A stretch of 64,000 nt of DNA, taken from NCBI GenBank assembly GCA_934636655.1, contig CAKUAS010000010.1, positions 1 through 64,000 on the forward strand, given 5' to 3'. This document shows, one piece after another, positions 31,887 through 40,498 of the stretch. Source of the DNA: an uncultured Oscillospiraceae bacterium. GTDB taxonomy: Bacteria > Bacillota > Clostridia > Oscillospirales > Oscillospiraceae. Every line of letters begins with the position of its first letter. The first letter of the stretch is position 1. Position numbers and translations under genes: made by a program. The notes beneath the pieces are model-generated. The model had not been told where the DNA came from, ran no database searches, and saw only the letters and a program-made list of their open reading frames with translations.

Positions 31887-34568
31887 ATGGCACAACTCAG
31901 ACCCAAGATCGTCAAGCTTGCCAAGGTCATCGGCGGTGTTTCCGGCGCGGTCGTCAAAATCGACGAAAACGCCCCCGAATACTACTGCATGGCTGACATC
32001 GTTTCCGACGACGAGGCCGATATCGCCATCGCCGCCGGTCTGCGCAAGGAGCGCACAGCCGAGTATCTCGCAAAGAAGGTCGGCAAGACCGTGGAGGAGA
32101 TAAAGCCCGCGCTGGATAACCTCGTCTACTATGGCATTTTCCGCCGCACCTATGACGAGAAGCGCGGCGAGGATGTCTACTTCATGCAGATCTTCGCGCC
32201 CGGCATACTCGAAATGATGGTGAACAACAAGGAGCTCATGGCAGCCCATCCCGAGGTCGGCAGAGCCTTCGAGGAGTACACCCGCATACGCATGCAGCTT
32301 CTCGGCCCCGTGCTGCCGCAGGGCTACGGCCTGATGCGCGTCATCCCCGTTGAGAGCGCGATAAAGGACATCCCCGGAGTGAGCGACTATGAAAGGCTGT
32401 CGTATTACCTGAATAAATACGACACTTTCTCCGTTTCGCCCTGCTCCTGCCGCGCGTCGCGCACCAGCATCGGCGACGGCTGCGGACACCTGGACGAGGA
32501 CATGTGCGTTCAGATGGGCAAGGGCGCGGAGCACTACATCCGCTCCGGCCGCGCACGTCAGATCACGCGCGAGGAAGCCATGGAGATCATCCTGCGCGCC
32601 GAGGAAAACGGCCTGATGCACGATATCCCCAACATTGAGGAAGTCGGCGACAGCGCCGCTATCTGCAACTGCTGCGCATGCGCATGCTTCGGTCTGCGCG
32701 CAGGCCTTATGTTCGGCGCGAGAGACGCTATCCGCTCGAACTTCGTCGCCGAAGTCGACGAGGCAAAGTGCGTCGCCTGCGCACAGTGCGTCGAGACCTG
32801 CCCCGGCAACGCGCTCAGACTCGGTCAAAAGCTGTGCTCGTCCGAGGATCTGACCCCTCCGGGCTACGCAAAGCTCACCAACACCGTTTTCGTAAAGAAG
32901 ACCTTCAATCCCGACTACCGCGAGAATTTCAAGGACACCGTCGACACCGGCACGGCCCCCTGCAAGGCAGCGTGCCCGGCGCACGTGCCCGTTCAGGGCT
33001 ACCTGAAGCTCGCCGCTCAGGGCAGATACACCGACGCTCTTGAGCTCATAAAGAAGGAAAACCCCTTCCCCGCCGTCTGCGGACGCATCTGCAACAAACG
33101 CTGCGAGGCCGAGTGCACCCGCGCAAGCGTTGACGAGGCCGTCGCCATCGACGAGGTAAAGCGCTTCATCGCCGACCACGATCTGCACGAGGACACCCGC
33201 TTCGTGCCCAAGATGGTCAACCAGATAGGCCGCCCCTACACCGAGAAGATCGCCGTCATCGGCGCGGGCCCCGCAGGCATGAGCTGCGCGTACTATCTCG
33301 CTAACAAGGGTTACCCCGTCACCGTCTTCGACCGCAATCCCGTTCCCGGCGGCATGCTGACCCTCGGCATTCCATCCTTCCGACTTGAAAAGGATGTTCT
33401 CAACGCCGAGATCGACATTCTCAAGGAGATGGGTGTCGAGTTCAAATGCGGTGTCGAAGTCGGCAAGGACGTCACCATACAGCAGCTGCGCGACGAGGGA
33501 TACAAGGGCTTCTATCTTGCCATCGGCGCTCAGAAGTCGCAGGCACTCAAAATTGAGGGCGAAGATCTCAGCGGCGTATTCGGCGGCGTTGACTTCCTGC
33601 GCGAAGTAAACCTCGGCCAAAAGCCCGGGATCGGCAAAAGCTGCGCCGTTATCGGCGGCGGCAATGTCGCAATGGACGTGTGCCGCGCGGCTGTGCGCCT
33701 CGGTGCGAAAAACACCTACATAATCTACCGCCGCTCTGCCGACGAGCTCCCCGCAGACCCCGAGGAGGTCAAGGAAGCCATAGAAGAGGGCGTGCAGTTT
33801 AGATACCTCAACGCTCCCGTCGCCATCGAGGGCAAGGGCGGAAAAGTCACCGCGCTCAAGGTCGAGATCATGGAGCTCGGCGAGCCCGACGAGAAGGGCA
33901 GAAGAAAGCCCATAGGCACCGGCAGGTTCGAGACGATCAAGGTCGACTCCGTCATAGCGGCCATCGGCCAGACAATCGACTGGGGCACGCTCGATGTCGG
34001 CGCGCTCGAAACGACGAAAAAAGGCACCGCCGTCGCGGATGCTCTCACCTATCAGACCGCTCAGCCTGACATTTTTGTCGGCGGCGACTGCTACACCGGC
34101 CCGAAATTCGCCATCGACGCGATAGCCGCCGGCAAGGAGGCCGCGATAAGCCTGCACCGCTATGTCCACCCCGGCCAGACCCTCACCATGGGCCGTGACA
34201 GGCGCGTGTACAAGTCGCTCGACAAACAGCACGCGCTGCTGGACATCTCGCACTTTGACCACGGCAAGCGTCAGATGCCCGGCTACAACGAGACCAAGGC
34301 AAAGACCTTCTCCGACGCGCGCGTGACCTTCACCGAGGAGCAGGTGCGCAAGGAGACCTCCCGCTGCCTCGGCTGCGGCGCGACAAAGGTCGACGAGTAT
34401 ATGTGCATCGGCTGCGGCCTGTGCACCACAAAGTGCAAGTTCGACGCGATCCACCTCAAAAAGGTGCGCGACTGGCACGCCGGTACCTTCGAGACCATGC
34501 CCATCAAGGTCGCCGAAGGGCTTGTCAAGCGCGCAGGCGGACTTGTAAAGAACGCGGTAAAGAAATAA
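31887..34568 (+). CDS. Multi-cluster Fe-S/FAD oxidoreductase with GltD-type core (paralog B)
   Basis: This 893-residue paralog of the 28164 gene has the same order of domains: a helical N-terminus, the cysteine block SPCSCRASRTSIGDGCGHL with ICNCCACACFG, ferredoxin motif CVACAQCVETCPGN, FAD site IGAGPAGMSCAYYLANKG, NAD(P) site IGGGNVAMDVCRAAVRLGA and terminal CIGCGLCTTKCKFDAIHL. It is likely a cytoplasmic electron-transfer enzyme. It follows the GntR gene on the same strand with AGGAAGAGGAG before the ATG. Its TAA overlaps the hypA ATG, which ties it to metallo-enzyme maturation. Confidence 0.85.
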   Translation: MAQLRPKIVKLAKVIGGVSGAVVKIDENAPEYYCMADIVSDDEADIAIAAGLRKERTAEYLAKKVGKTVEEIKPALDNLVYYGIFRRTYDEKRGEDVYFMQIFAPGILEMMVNNKELMAAHPEVGRAFEEYTRIRMQLLGPVLPQGYGLMRVIPVESAIKDIPGVSDYERLSYYLNKYDTFSVSPCSCRASRTSIGDGCGHLDEDMCVQMGKGAEHYIRSGRARQITREEAMEIILRAEENGLMHDIPNIEEVGDSAAICNCCACACFGLRAGLMFGARDAIRSNFVAEVDEAKCVACAQCVETCPGNALRLGQKLCSSEDLTPPGYAKLTNTVFVKKTFNPDYRENFKDTVDTGTAPCKAACPAHVPVQGYLKLAAQGRYTDALELIKKENPFPAVCGRICNKRCEAECTRASVDEAVAIDEVKRFIADHDLHEDTRFVPKMVNQIGRPYTEKIAVIGAGPAGMSCAYYLANKGYPVTVFDRNPVPGGMLTLGIPSFRLEKDVLNAEIDILKEMGVEFKCGVEVGKDVTIQQLRDEGYKGFYLAIGAQKSQALKIEGEDLSGVFGGVDFLREVNLGQKPGIGKSCAVIGGGNVAMDVCRAAVRLGAKNTYIIYRRSADELPADPEEVKEAIEEGVQFRYLNAPVAIEGKGGKVTALKVEIMELGEPDEKGRRKPIGTGRFETIKVDSVIAAIGQTIDWGTLDVGALETTKKGTAVADALTYQTAQPDIFVGGDCYTGPKFAIDAIAAGKEAAISLHRYVHPGQTLTMGRDRRVYKSLDKQHALLDISHFDHGKRQMPGYNETKAKTFSDARVTFTEEQVRKETSRCLGCGATKVDEYMCIGCGLCTTKCKFDAIHLKKVRDWHAGTFETMPIKVAEGLVKRAGGLVKNAVKK

Positions 34569-34912
34569 TGCACGAGCTTGGAATTTGCGACGCGCTGCTG
34601 AAAATGCTGCGCAATATCGCCGAGGAAGAGGAGCTTAAAAACGTGCAAAGCATCACTGTCGAGGTGGGAACGCTCTCCGGAGTCGTTCCCCACTTCCTCA
34701 CCGATTGCTGGCAGGCGGTCATCGATGGCACGGAGTTTGAATGCACCGGCATGATCGTAGAGACCATTGAGGGCAGGGCGCAGTGCATGGACTGCGGCAA
34801 AGAGTTCGTCGCCGACCTCGAACGCCTCAAATGCCCCCAATGTGGCGGCAATAAACTCACCCCCATCTCCGGTACGGACCTGACTCTAAAAGAAATTTTA
34901 GAGGGTTTTTAG
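34568..34912 (+). CDS. hypA: HypA hydrogenase-maturation nickel/zinc protein
   Basis: This 114-residue protein has the HypA start MHELGIC (nickel-binding His2), a central VEVGTLSGVVPHFL and the zinc site CMDCGKEF...KCPQCGGNKL. HypA hands nickel to NiFe-hydrogenase precursors. Its ATG overlaps the oxidoreductase TAA, so the two are co-translated. No hydrogenase structural gene is in the window. The stop codon TAG at 34910-34912 is the first part of an intergenic repeat element. Confidence 0.92.
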   Translation: MHELGICDALLKMLRNIAEEEELKNVQSITVEVGTLSGVVPHFLTDCWQAVIDGTEFECTGMIVETIEGRAQCMDCGKEFVADLERLKCPQCGGNKLTPISGTDLTLKEILEGF

Positions 34913-35111
34913 AGGCGCATTTAGGCTGTACCAATACGCATATTGCAAGTGCCCGGTATCGAGAGTACCGGCAAAACCGGGACACTGCTTCTTCCCAATG
35001 GTGCGGTGAAAATTTACGAGGCCCGGTATCGAAGCGGCGGAGAAAACCAATGCTTCGACATCGGGCCATTTCAGCTTCCGTATCGGTAAAATTTTAATTC
35101 GCCGCTAAAAA
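34906..35111. repeat. Intergenic MITE-like repeat, copy 1
   Basis: The left end reads TTTTTAGAGGCGCATTTAGG, then a core with ATACGCATATTGC and TGCCCGGTATCGA; the right end (reverse) reads TTTTTAGCGGCGAATT and repeats GGCCCGATGTCGA. A second GGCCCGGTATCGA lies inside at about 35022, so the copy may be composite. Its left end supplies the hypA stop. Confidence 0.75.
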
Positions 35112-35115
35112 CACT

Positions 35116-35143
35116 TGACAAACCGGGAAATGCTTATATAATA
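35116..35143 (+). promoter_or_regulatory. Promoter of the lysine-riboswitch leader
   Basis: A perfect TTGACA (35116-35121) and TATAAT (35138-35143) are 16 bases apart, just upstream of the riboswitch. Confidence 0.85.
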
Positions 35144-35160
35144 GGGGTGCAATTGAACAA

Positions 35161-35322
35161 GGCATGATAGAGGCGCGATCGTCATCAGTAGCTTAGTCAA
35201 AACGCAGGGAAGCGTTAAGCGAAAGGGGCTGTCGCCGAAGGGTTCGGTCGTCCCACGTCCGGATGCCTGGGATGCAGGATAAGATCCTGCATACTGTCGC
35301 TTTATGCGGAGAGCTGTCATGA
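35161..35322 (+). promoter_or_regulatory. Lysine riboswitch (L-box) aptamer
   Basis: The leader contains the conserved blocks of the lysine aptamer in order: GATAGAGGCGCGA, AGTAGC, AAGGGGCTGTCGCCGAAGG, GCCTGGGAT, a hairpin GATGCAGGATAAGATCCTGCATA, ACTGTCGCTTTATG and GGAGAGCTGTCATG. The ends (GCATGATAG and CTGTCATG) pair as P1. Lysine binding stabilises the aptamer and lets the following terminator form. Confidence 0.93.
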
Positions 35323-35344
35323 TCCGGCAAGATGTTTTTCTGTT

Positions 35345-35376
35345 GAGTCATGATCGCGTCATGGCTCGATTTTTTT
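35345..35376 (+). terminator. Riboswitch-controlled terminator
   Basis: GAGTCATGA (35345-35353) pairs with TCATGGCTC (35359-35367) before seven T residues. The P1 3' strand of the aptamer (TGTCATGA, ~35316-35323) can pair with the terminator 5' strand instead, giving the antiterminator when lysine is scarce. Confidence 0.85.
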
Positions 35377-35407
35377 GCGCAAAATACAGATAAGAGGGAA
35401 AAACATC

Positions 35408-36934
35408 ATGGAATTTGTAAACACCTTTTGGGCTCTGGTCCCTCCGATCGTCGCAATAGTCCTTGCGCTGATCACCAAGGAGACCTACAGCTCACTGTTC
35501 ATCGGCATCCTCGTCGGCGCTCTGTTCGTCACGGGCTTCAGCCCCGTCGGCACGCTCAACACGATGATAACCGAGGGCTTCACCCCCGCCATTGCGGATA
35601 ACGCGGGCATCTTCATGTTCCTCGTCATCCTCGGCATCATGGTCGCGCTGGTCAACTCCACGGGTGCGGCAGCGGCCTTCGGCAAGTGGGCCGCAAAGCA
35701 CGTCAAGAGCCGCGCAGGCACGCTGTTTGCCACCTTCGTTCTCGGCGTTCTGATCTTCATCGACGACTATTTCAACTGCCTGACCGTCGGCTCCGTCATG
35801 CGTCCGCTGACAGATAATCAGAAGGTCTCGCGCGCAAAGCTTGCGTACCTCATCGACGCTACCGCAGCGCCCATCTGCATGATCGCGCCGGTATCGAGCT
35901 GGGCGGCAGCCGTCTCCGGCGTTGCCGAAGACCTCGACGCGGGCATCTCCGGCATCCAGCTTTTCATCCAGGCTATCCCCTTTAACTTCTACTCCCTGCT
36001 GACCTTCGTGTTCGTCATCGGCATGATTGTTATGGGCTTTGACTACGGTCCCATGGCCAAGAGCGAGCTTGAAGCGCTCAAGGGCAACCTCGGCTCCCTC
36101 GGCAACGACGAGGAGATCGAAAACACCAAGGCAAGCCTGTGGGATATGCTCATCCCCATCATCGTTCTGATCGTGATGTGCATCATAGGCCTCATGTACG
36201 TCGGCGGCTTCTGGGATGCCGAGAGCGGCGTAGCGGGCGACTTTGTCGGCGCGTTCGGCAACACCGACGCGTTCGTCGGCCTGCCCTGGGGCTCGCTCGT
36301 AGCGCTTGTGTTCACCGTCATCTACCTCATCTGCCGCGGAATCACCTCCTTCAAGGACGCAATGAGCTGCTGCGTCAAGGGCTTCAACGCAATGGTTCCC
36401 GCGATCCTCATCCTGACCTTCGCGGTCACCCTGAAGAACATGACCGGTCTCCTGGGCGCTGCCAACTATGTTGAGGGCGTCATGAAGGCCGCCTCCGAGG
36501 GTCTGTTCAACATGCTCCCGGCTATCATCTTCATCGTTGCCTGCCTGCTGGCATTTGCGACCGGCACGAGCTGGGGCACCTTCGGCATCCTCATTCCCAT
36601 CGTTCTGCCCATCTTCCAGGTCGGCGATCCTCTGCTGATGATCGGCATCTCCGCCTGCCTCGCCGGCGCTGTCTGCGGCGACCACTGCTCTCCCATCTCC
36701 GATACGACCATCATGGCCTCTGCCGGTGCTAACGTAAACCACATCGAGCACGTTCAGACGCAGCTGCCTTACGCTGTAACCGTCGCACTTATAAGCTTCG
36801 TAAACTTCATCATCGCGGGCTTTGTCAAGAACGCATGGATCTGCCTGCCCATCGGCATCGTGATGACTATCGTCGTTCTGTTCATCCTCCGCGCCACCGT
36901 AGGCAAGAAGACCGGCGCCGCTGCCAAGCAGTAA
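35408..36934 (+). CDS. NhaC-family transporter under lysine control (probable lysine uptake)
   Basis: This 508-residue membrane protein has about 11-12 hydrophobic helices and NhaC-family text (FIDDYFNCLTVGSVMRPLTDN; ATAAPICMIAPVSSWAAAVSG; GTSWGTFGILIPIVLPI; GDHCSPISDTTIMASAGA). NhaC proteins are Na+/H+ antiporters, but family members behind lysine riboswitches have been predicted to be lysine transporters. The riboswitch and terminator directly upstream support that reading. GAGGGA lies 8 bases before the ATG. Sodium-coupled lysine import is the likely role. Confidence 0.88.
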   Translation: MEFVNTFWALVPPIVAIVLALITKETYSSLFIGILVGALFVTGFSPVGTLNTMITEGFTPAIADNAGIFMFLVILGIMVALVNSTGAAAAFGKWAAKHVKSRAGTLFATFVLGVLIFIDDYFNCLTVGSVMRPLTDNQKVSRAKLAYLIDATAAPICMIAPVSSWAAAVSGVAEDLDAGISGIQLFIQAIPFNFYSLLTFVFVIGMIVMGFDYGPMAKSELEALKGNLGSLGNDEEIENTKASLWDMLIPIIVLIVMCIIGLMYVGGFWDAESGVAGDFVGAFGNTDAFVGLPWGSLVALVFTVIYLICRGITSFKDAMSCCVKGFNAMVPAILILTFAVTLKNMTGLLGAANYVEGVMKAASEGLFNMLPAIIFIVACLLAFATGTSWGTFGILIPIVLPIFQVGDPLLMIGISACLAGAVCGDHCSPISDTTIMASAGANVNHIEHVQTQLPYAVTVALISFVNFIIAGFVKNAWICLPIGIVMTIVVLFILRATVGKKTGAAAKQ

Positions 36935-36952
36935 AACGCATAAAACAAATAT

Positions 36953-36988
36953 AGAGTGCGGATGCTATATCCGCACTCTTTGCTTTTT
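36953..36988 (+). terminator. Terminator of the transporter gene (GAGTGC-stem family)
   Basis: AGAGTGCGGAT (36953-36963) and ATCCGCACTCT (36969-36979) pair, with a T-rich stretch after. The stem is a close variant of the GAGAGTGCAGA terminators elsewhere in the window. Confidence 0.85.
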
Positions 36989-36999
36989 GGGGGCTGACT

Positions 37000-37371
37000 A
37001 TGAAAGAAAAAACAGGCCGGGTATATTCCGTCGCGGAGGAGAATGCGCCCGTTCCCGGCTGCACGATCTCGCGCGAGATATCCGACGGCGAGCGCTACAT
37101 CGGCTATTTCTCGCTGGCAGAGGATACCGATATAAGCGCGGAGATATACACCTATCACAAGCTGCTCATCGTCGCCGAGGGCCGTCTTGAGGTTTATTTC
37201 GGCGGCAAAACACTGTCGTGCGGCGCGCTCGAGGGCGAGGGCATCATCGGCTACGAGGGTGAGGAGCACGTCATCAAGGCCGGAGAAAATTTCTGCTTTG
37301 CGCGCGGCGGCCGCCACTCGGTCAAGGCAAACGGCAAATTCAAAATGGCACTTCTTTTAGTGGCGAACTGA
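37000..37371 (+). CDS. Cupin-domain protein
   Basis: This 123-residue single-domain protein has a double-stranded beta-helix pattern (YTYHKLLIVAEGRLEVYFGGKTL; EGIIGYEGEEHVIKAGENFCFARGGRHSVKA). The metal-type histidines of the two cupin motifs are only partly present (YHK, EEH, RHS). It is probably a sensor or small-molecule binding protein. It stands alone between the transporter terminator and an intergenic repeat. Confidence 0.8.
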   Translation: MKEKTGRVYSVAEENAPVPGCTISREISDGERYIGYFSLAEDTDISAEIYTYHKLLIVAEGRLEVYFGGKTLSCGALEGEGIIGYEGEEHVIKAGENFCFARGGRHSVKANGKFKMALLLVAN

Positions 37372-37567
37372 CGCAGCTACGGATACGCATATTGCCGGTG
37401 CCCGGTATCGAAAATGCAGGCAAAACCGTAACGTTTCGCATCCCGCGAGGATGATGGAAATTTTGAGCCGCAGCTACGGGAAGCGGCGGTTTCATTGTTT
37501 CGTCGGCAGTTTCGACACCGGGCACCTATAATATATGTATCGGTACAGCCTCAATGCGCCTCCGAAA
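37372..37567. repeat. Intergenic MITE-like repeat, copy 2
   Basis: The left half has ATACGCATATTGCCGGTGCCC and GGTATCGA. The right half, read in reverse, is TTTTCGGAGGCGCATTGAGG, then TGTACCGATACATATATTAT and GGTGCCCGGTGTCGA. The halves form long imperfect terminal inverted repeats. The right end encodes the last codons and stop (SEAH*) of the neighbouring XRE gene. Confidence 0.8.
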
Positions 37568-38021
37568 AAGCGGCCTTGGCGGTCACATAAACACCTGCCA
37601 GCATTTCTGCGGCGGAAAGCCCCAGCAGAAGTCCTGCGAAAAAGTCTTTGACACTTGAGCCGCCCAGGGTATGCGATAATGCCTGAAGAGTAATTCCCAT
37701 AACGATAAGGATGATACCGGTCAGCATCGCCTTTTGCTTTTCCAGCTCCTGCGCTCTTCTCAGCAGATCGAGGATCTGTTCATCATCATACACACGAACA
37801 CTTTTGTCATCGGCTTCTTCACCGTCCATCAACTCAGAAACCGAGACTTTTAATTCCTCACACAGGTTCTTTACCACAGCATAATCGGGCATACATTTTC
37901 CCGTTTCCCATTTGGAAATGGTCTTGTTTGAAACGCTCAAACGTTCGGCAAGCTGTTCCTGGGTCAAATTTTGCTCTTTGCGCTTTTTTCCAATAAACTT
38001 TCCTATCATGATTTGGTCCAT
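37551..38021 (-). CDS. XRE-family regulator with C-terminal membrane helices
   Basis: In this 156-residue protein, residues ~5-60 are an HTH_3 domain (IGKFIGKKRKEQNLTQEQLAERLSVSNKTISKWETGK). Residues ~95-150 contain two hydrophobic helices (AMLTGIILIVMGITLQALS; FFAGLLLGLSAAEMLAGVYV). This suggests a membrane-tethered transcription regulator. AAAGGAGG sets the ATG at 38021. The final residues and stop are encoded by the intergenic repeat, so the original C-terminus may have been altered by its insertion. Confidence 0.85.
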   Translation of the reverse strand: MDQIMIGKFIGKKRKEQNLTQEQLAERLSVSNKTISKWETGKCMPDYAVVKNLCEELKVSVSELMDGEEADDKSVRVYDDEQILDLLRRAQELEKQKAMLTGIILIVMGITLQALSHTLGGSSVKDFFAGLLLGLSAAEMLAGVYVTAKAAFSEAH

Positions 38022-38143
38022 TTTTGAGGCCTCCTTTGTTTCTGCGTAATGAGAATAGCATTTTAATTCGCAAAATCGCACCCCTTATAAGGCGAATATG
38101 GGTGGATAGCCGTACCTTTGGCAATCAACTATCAACTATAAGC

Positions 38144-38170
38144 AAAGACCGCCCGTATGGGCGGTCTTTT
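38144..38170. terminator. Bidirectional terminator
   Basis: AAAGACCGCCC (38144-38154) pairs with GGGCGGTCTTT (38159-38169) around GTAT. It ends the minus-strand hemW-metG operon. Confidence 0.9.
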
Positions 38171-38172
38171 GA

Positions 38173-38523
38173 TTAATCTATACCTTTTTCTTCGTTCTGC
38201 TTAAAGCAGGACTCGTCATTTGCCCAGCCCTTATCGACCAACCAGTAGTGATACTCGGTGTCGGCGGCCTTGAGCTCTTCTTCGGTGAGCTCAACATCGC
38301 GGCTGCGCTCGTGCTTGAGCTGGCGCTCGTAATTATACAGATCCATGAGTGTGAAACCCAAGCCCATCTCCTCGGCGATGGGGATCAGCACATCCTCGAC
38401 GACCGACTCGCGGATCTCGAGAGAGCCGGGATACATCTGCTCGGCCTGCTCGACCTTCGCGCGCAGCTCGGGGTCATTATCGTACTGCTGCAAAAATTTT
38501 ATGACATTAAGATTAAGACTCAA
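38173..38523 (-). CDS. Nif11-like small protein
   Basis: In this 116-residue protein, residues 1-70 resemble a Nif11 domain (FLQQYDNDPELRAKVEQA; IAEEMGLGFTLMDLYNYE), which is best known as the leader of some RiPP precursors but is also found in stand-alone proteins. No core-peptide-like Cys/Ser/Gly tail or modification enzyme is nearby; the C-terminus is acidic (ELTEEELKAADTEYHYWL). It is the last gene of the hemW-vanW-metG operon, 12 bases after metG. Confidence 0.7.
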   Translation of the reverse strand: MSLNLNVIKFLQQYDNDPELRAKVEQAEQMYPGSLEIRESVVEDVLIPIAEEMGLGFTLMDLYNYERQLKHERSRDVELTEEELKAADTEYHYWLVDKGWANDESCFKQNEEKGID

Positions 38524-38535
38524 AATTTTCTCCTT

Positions 38536-40479
38536 TCAGCACAGGCGGAAGCCGGCGGGGATGTTGTCGTCGAGCATCAGCAGATGCAGCTCCTCCTTGC
38601 CGTCGTGCTCGTGCACGGCGGAGATGAGCATGCCGCAGGAGTCCTGTCCCATCATCTTGCGGTTGGGCAGGTTGAGGATGGCGACGACGGTCTTTCCGAC
38701 AAGCTGCTCGGGCTCGTAGAACTCGTGGATGCCGGAAAGGATCTGACGCGGAGTGCCCGTGCCGTCATCAAGCATGAACTTGAGAAGCTTCTTGCTCTTT
38801 TTCACTGCCTCGCAGGATAGGACCTTGCACACGCGCATATCGCACTTGGAGAAATCCTCGATGCTGACGTCCGGCTCGATGGGGTCAAACTGCGGCTTTG
38901 CCGGGGCGTTAATCTTCTCAAGCTCTGCCAGTGCTTTTTCCATGTCAAGACGCGGGAAGAGCGTCTCGCCCTTGTGTACGGTAACATCCGCGGGAAGAGC
39001 GCCGAACACCGTGGAGCTGTCCCAACTTGCGCACTTTTCGTCCGCACCGATCTGCGCGAAGGCCTTCTCGCAGCTTTCGGGAATGAAGGGCTTTAGCATT
39101 ATAAGGCTTATGCGCAGGCACTCGAGCAGGTTATACAAAACGCTTGCAAGACGCGCCTTTTTGCTCTCGTCCTTGGCAAGCTGCCAGGGCGCAGTCTCGT
39201 CGATGTACTTATTCGCGCGCTGGATGAGCTTGAAGACCTCCTCGAGCGCGAGGTGCAGCTGGAGCTTATCCATCTGCTGCTCGTACTTTTCGCGGCTGCT
39301 TTTCGCAAGCTGGGTGAGCTCATTGTCAAGCTCGGCTGCTTCGCGCTCTGCGGGCAGAGTGCCTCCGAAATATTTTTCGACCATTGCGGTCGTGCGCGAT
39401 ACAAGGTTGCCGAGGTCGTTTGCAAGGTCGGTGTTTATCGTGGAGATGAGCAGCTCGTTGGAGAAGTTGCCGTCCGAGCCGAATGGGAAGGTGCGCAGCA
39501 GGAAGAACCTCAGCGCGTCTACGCCGAACATATCCGCAAGCTTGTACGGGTCAACTACGTTGCCCTTACTCTTGCTCATCTTGCCGCCGTCGATGACCAG
39601 CCAGCCGTGACCGTAGACTTTTTTCGGCAGAGGCATTTCCATGCTCATGAGCATTGCCGGCCAAATGATCGAATGGAAGCGGACTATCTCCTTGCCGACA
39701 ATGTGAACATCTGCCGGCCAGTATTTTTCGTAATCGTCATACTTATCGTTGAGGAAGCCGACCGCAGAGGTATAGTTAAACAATGCGTCGACCCAGACGT
39801 ATACGACGTGACCGGGGTCGAAGTCGACGGGGATACCCCAGGTAAAGCTCGTGCGCGAAACGCACAGGTCCTCAAGGCCCGGCTTTATGAAGTTATTTAT
39901 CATCTCGTTCACGCGCGAAGCCGGCTCGAGGAAATCGCCGGTTTCAAGCAGCTCCTGAACGGGCTTTGCGTACTTGGAAAGGCGGAAGAAATACGCCTCC
40001 TCCTCCGCGTAATGCACCTCGCGGCCGCAGTCGGGACACTTGCCGTCCTTGAGCTGGCTCTCGGTCCAGAAGCTCTCGCAGGGCGTGCAGTACATGCCCT
40101 TATACGCGCCCTTGTAGATATCGCCCTTGTCGTACATCTTCTTGAAGATGCGCTGAACGGCCTGGACGTGATAATCATCGGTCGTGCGGATGAAGCGGTC
40201 GTTCGAGATGTTCATGAGCTTCCAGAGGTCTATGATGCCGCCGGGGCCTTCGACGATCTTGTCGACAAACTCCTTGGGAGTAAGGCCTGCTGCCTTTGCC
40301 TTTTCCTCAATCTTCTGACCGTGCTCGTCGGTACCGGTCAGGAACATTACATCGTAGCCGCACATTCTCTTATAGCGCGCGATGGCGTCGGTGGCTACGG
40401 TGCAGTAGGTGTGGCCTATGTGCAGCTTATCCGAGGGGTAGTAGATCGGTGTTGTGATATAAAACTTTCCCTTTTCCAT
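38536..40479 (-). CDS. metG: Methionyl-tRNA synthetase
   Basis: This 647-residue enzyme charges tRNA-Met. The HIGH-type motif HIGHT is at ~20, KMSKS at ~300, and a zinc knuckle CTPCESF...CPDCGRE at ~130-150. The C-terminal ~110 residues are a tRNA-binding EMAP/Trbp111 domain (FSKCDMRVCKVLSCEAVKKSKKLL), making it the longer dimerising form. ATG 40479 is preferred to an upstream in-frame start because GGAGAG lies just ahead. It is encoded between the VanW-type and Nif11-like genes, 19 and 12 bases apart. Confidence 0.96.
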   Translation of the reverse strand: MEKGKFYITTPIYYPSDKLHIGHTYCTVATDAIARYKRMCGYDVMFLTGTDEHGQKIEEKAKAAGLTPKEFVDKIVEGPGGIIDLWKLMNISNDRFIRTTDDYHVQAVQRIFKKMYDKGDIYKGAYKGMYCTPCESFWTESQLKDGKCPDCGREVHYAEEEAYFFRLSKYAKPVQELLETGDFLEPASRVNEMINNFIKPGLEDLCVSRTSFTWGIPVDFDPGHVVYVWVDALFNYTSAVGFLNDKYDDYEKYWPADVHIVGKEIVRFHSIIWPAMLMSMEMPLPKKVYGHGWLVIDGGKMSKSKGNVVDPYKLADMFGVDALRFFLLRTFPFGSDGNFSNELLISTINTDLANDLGNLVSRTTAMVEKYFGGTLPAEREAAELDNELTQLAKSSREKYEQQMDKLQLHLALEEVFKLIQRANKYIDETAPWQLAKDESKKARLASVLYNLLECLRISLIMLKPFIPESCEKAFAQIGADEKCASWDSSTVFGALPADVTVHKGETLFPRLDMEKALAELEKINAPAKPQFDPIEPDVSIEDFSKCDMRVCKVLSCEAVKKSKKLLKFMLDDGTGTPRQILSGIHEFYEPEQLVGKTVVAILNLPNRKMMGQDSCGMLISAVHEHDGKEELHLLMLDDNIPAGFRLC

Positions 40480-40498
40480 TGTATATCTCTCCATTCGT

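Noticed and set aside
31695..34478. A 927-codon open frame on the minus strand opposite the second oxidoreductase
   Set aside because: It is a by-product of high-GC codon use in the plus-strand gene, lacks recognisable domains, and the plus-strand protein has clear Fe-S, FAD and NAD motifs.
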